The position numbers were made by a program, and so were the translations under genes. Shown piece after piece: positions 61,435-64,000 of a stretch of 64,000 bases of DNA. How positions within the stretch are numbered: the stretch's first letter is position 1; each line of letters begins with the position of its first letter. Source of the stretch: Rhyacichthys aspro (taxonomy: Eukaryota; Chordata; Actinopteri; Gobiiformes; Rhyacichthyidae). The notes beneath the pieces were generated by a model that was given only the letters and a program-made list of their open reading frames with translations, did not search any database and was not told the origin of the DNA. The stretch spans positions 16,607,758 through 16,671,757 of the forward strand of contig CM072162.1 of the NCBI GenBank assembly GCA_036850595.1, given 5' to 3'.

Positions 61435-63638
61435 GTGAGTATTTGTCCTCATCTGCCTTCTCCATCTTGTATCCCCCTTTGCTCTGTCTTTTTTGGCCTT
61501 TCCTGTCCCTCAGAGTAATGTCTAAGAGGAGTAGTGTGTGTTGAAGGTCAGCAAAGGAAGTTTATTCTTCCTGTAGCCCCTGGTCTCTTCCACTGGGTCC
61601 TCTGGGTGCGTGTGTGCATCCGTGTTACGATGGTGTGATGACAGGTGCCAGTAAGGAGGGAGAGAATAAGAAGTGGGGACAGGCCTGCAGACAGAGCGGA
61701 GGAAGCATGGCGATGTAGACGGCGAGGAAGGCGTATCGAGGGGGCCCGCTGTTCCCCTATGAAAATGTTTTCATTGGGCTGATGACTGATGGCAGGTGCT
61801 GCCAGCCGGGGTCGGGGTCACACTGTCTCACTGTCACTGAGGCGTGAAACACAGAGTTCATCCGGCCACCCCGCTCGATGCTGCCACCAGCCTGCAGCCT
61901 CAATGTGGGGGGCCAGGTCTGAGGGTTACCTCTGGCACAGGTGGACTGCACTGGAGCTCTACACTGCAGCTACACTTGCAGAGTTTATTCGTGAAAGCTG
62001 TGGTTGTTCCTCTCAGGGATGTGGTAATAGCACTGTAGTAACAATTTGAATCCAAACTTGAGTTTTGTTTTATTTAGTCCACCAGACCGGCGATGGCACA
62101 GTGATTCTAGCTGAGGGCGGGCTTTATCCCCTGCTTGTTTATGCAGGTCTGTCCGAGGTCAACAAGGTTTCGGTCTTTTCTGCTGTATTTGCCGCTCCCC
62201 AGAGAGCTATTAGGGCATTGGTGTGAAAAGCCCCCTGAATGTACACACTCAATGCTGGTTAAGCCCCTCTGAGCTCCACCAGGCTAGCTCCCAGCTCTTT
62301 TAGCTTCATATGTCAATGCTAGCTATATTGTTATTTAGATAAAGAATAATGCATGTCAGACAATTCCTTTTATTAACATATTGAACATACATAACTGTTT
62401 TAGAGCTTTTGTTTATTTAAGATCACTGGACAAATGTCTTTACATCTCCTTTTAAAGAAGCATACATCTCTACACTGCCAAAGTGGGGTCTTAATGACTT
62501 TATGAAGCTTGTCTCAGCGTTTATGTTTATCGCTGAGCCAGGCAGCAGGTAGTAAGGACATGCTACTCCCGGCGCTGCAGGCCAGCAGTCGGTAGAGAAA
62601 TGCCTCACTGCTCAGCCCTGGATTCCAGATCGCTGTGAAATGTTGCCAGGCACTGTGATTTCAGTTCGCCTCTCACTACACTATATGCTCCACAGAACAG
62701 TAAATAATGACCGTGGGCTCTGTGGCATTGCATCATACTACACACAGGAGCGATTCACCCAGCGGTCAGCTACCTCTGCTCGGGTGAGCTTGGTAAATAA
62801 CTCCTGTGACACATTTTTCATTCTCTCCCAGGTGGAAGATTTAGATAGCAAGTAGCAAGTGCTATGTGTGCGAGTGAATGAGTGGTGTTAATGTGCGGTA
62901 TGAGTACAGTGTAGCGTCTGGAGACTGGACCGGCCATGTTTGCTCAGTTTAAGTGTGTTTGCTCTGTTTGTAAAGCTCATTACTGCTCTTGGCTACCAGG
63001 TCAGCCTTTGCCCATTTGACAGAGCCGTGACCTCGTCTTTGTTTGCTGTACTAAAGAAAACTTTCCCCGCTCTGTGCGTTAAATCATGCATGATGGACCT
63101 TTACTGTTCATGTAAAGTGTGGTGTGAAAAGAGCTGGCCCAAGACCTTTGACTGGTGTTAGAACAAGAATGTATGTGAGAAACGCAGGCTGGAAAAAGTG
63201 CTGATGGCACACTGGCAGACATCCCAGCGGTGACTGTGGCGTTGGTGTCCACAGGCTGTAATTTATGGCTGCTGTGGTTGTGTCCTCGCCTGTGCAGATG
63301 CAGAGGGCAGTATCCGTACAGAGCAGCAATATCCCCAAGCTGTAAACCTAAGAATCAGAAACCAAGCAGCGAGAGTTGGAAAAGGGAGCGTGAGAAAAAA
63401 CACAGTTAAGAGTGCTCATTACAGGCAGCCTTTCTCTTTTTTCTCCATTTCCTCCTTGTACTTTTCTTCCTTTCCAACACACATAGTTGCCTTAATTACA
63501 TATAATCTAGTATCTTGGAGATCTTCTGCAATTTGTGTCTGAATATTTTGGTTCTTGCTGTATGATCATCCAAATTCACCAGAGGATGCTTCATTCCTCT
63601 TTCCTCAAAAATGTAATGACCATTAAATTATCTTTTAG
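61435..63638 (+). other. jag1 intron 3 (2204 bp)
   Basis: A phase-1 intron between exons 3 and 4, with gtgagt donor and ttttag acceptor. No repeat, RNA gene or additional exon recognised. The stretch 61690-62240 is more GC-rich than its surroundings; I see no coding logic in it. Confidence 0.85.
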
Positions 63639-63896
63639 GTGCAGATGGGAAGTTGATAGAAAAGGCATTTCACTCTGGCATGATCAACCCGAGCCCTCAC
63701 TGGCAGAAGCTGACTCACAACGGCCCCGTCGCACAGTTTGAGTATCAGATCCGAGTCAGCTGCGACGAGCACTACTATGGCTTCGGCTGCAATAAGTTTT
63801 GCAGGCCGAGAGACGAGTTCTTTGGACATTACACGTGCGACAGCAATGGAAACAAGACATGTCTGGAAGGCTGGTCTGGACCTGACTGTAACACAG
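63639..63896 (+). CDS. jag1: Jagged1-type Notch ligand, exon 4 (end of C2-like domain and whole DSL domain)
   Basis: A 258-nt exon (acceptor ttatcttttag, donor acacag|gtgagc), entering and leaving in phase 1. It encodes residues 139-224: a short variable linker (GADGKLIEK), the conserved HSGMINP block, FEYQIRV, and a complete DSL domain from C180 to C222. The six DSL cysteines are 180, 189, 193, 205, 213 and 222. The receptor-binding loop RPRDEFFGHYTC is intact; F200 aligns with human JAG1 F207, a residue shown by mutagenesis to be important for Notch binding. The exon is one codon longer than human exon 4 because of the linker. The final AACACAG should be completed by the next exon (residue 225), after which EGF repeat 1 would begin; that part lies outside the window, so the gene is truncated at the right edge. 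Confidence 0.97.
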
Positions 63897-64000
63897 GTGA
63901 GCTTTGGTCTAATGGGTCATAGCATTTAAAAGGGGGATTAGTATGGGATTTATGAATGAGTAAGGTCTGTGATTCAAGATGATGCACTGTCTGCTGCTTC
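63897..64000 (+). other. Start of jag1 intron 4 (cut by window edge)
   Basis: Begins with a gtgagc donor after exon 4, phase 1. The next exon is expected to start with two bases completing residue 225 and to encode the first EGF repeat; it is not within the window. Confidence 0.8.

Noticed and set aside
1..64000. CRISPR array, phage, integron or bacterial operon
   Set aside because: No regularly spaced repeats, no ribosome-binding-site-led gene series; splice sites and jag1 exons show vertebrate nuclear DNA.
1..64000. Tc1/mariner elements, retroviral or LINE coding remnants
   Set aside because: I saw no Tc1-type terminal sequence, reverse transcriptase, integrase or gag-like motif in any open frame.

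Overview
The window is vertebrate nuclear DNA, almost certainly from a ray-finned (teleost) fish. It is AT-leaning, intron-bearing and gene-sparse. The only gene I can identify is the 5' part of a Jagged1-type Notch ligand on the + strand, with four coding exons at 54466-54522, 54802-55107, 61383-61434 and 63639-63896. Exon lengths and phases (57, 306, 52, 258 nt; phases 0, 0, 1, 1) follow the vertebrate JAG1 layout. The joined reading frame runs 224 codons plus one base: signal peptide, N-terminal C2-like (MNNL) domain and a complete six-cysteine DSL domain. The EGF repeats, cysteine-rich region, membrane segment and tail lie beyond the right edge. I cannot decide from sequence alone between the teleost jag1a and jag1b copies. 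The old SINE fragments resemble families common in spiny-rayed fishes, which is only a weak pointer.

Layout. 1 to about 54060: a long gene-free stretch upstream of jag1. Open frames there are short, unspliced, unlike any family I know, and mostly overlap antisense frames. This fits the known vertebrate arrangement in which a gene desert lies upstream of JAG1. The desert has few recognisable transposon remnants: a degenerate tRNA-derived SINE at 36099-36328, a probable second SINE at 49428-49545, a hAT-like inverted-repeat element at 26806-26969, a lone hAT-like end at 24784-24802, and a degenerate telomere-like repeat near 34050. It also holds small microsatellites, one perfect 16-bp-stem hairpin (35671-35706), and intervals rich in homeodomain cores or nuclear-receptor half-sites that are candidate enhancers. 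54061-54465: presumed promoter and 5' leader, with a GC box, a POU-like palindrome, an E-box and three short upstream ORFs. 54466-64000: the first four jag1 exons and their introns. Intron 2 (6.3 kb) carries a second hAT-like element with near-perfect 8-bp target duplication (56495-56806).

How it works together. Jagged1 is a membrane ligand for Notch. The rest of the window is most simply read as its cis-regulatory landscape plus old repeat insertions. I found no second protein-coding gene, tRNA, rRNA, snRNA, CRISPR array or prokaryotic element. I do not see a previously undescribed system; the findings are candidate regulatory sites, repeat remnants and structural oddities.
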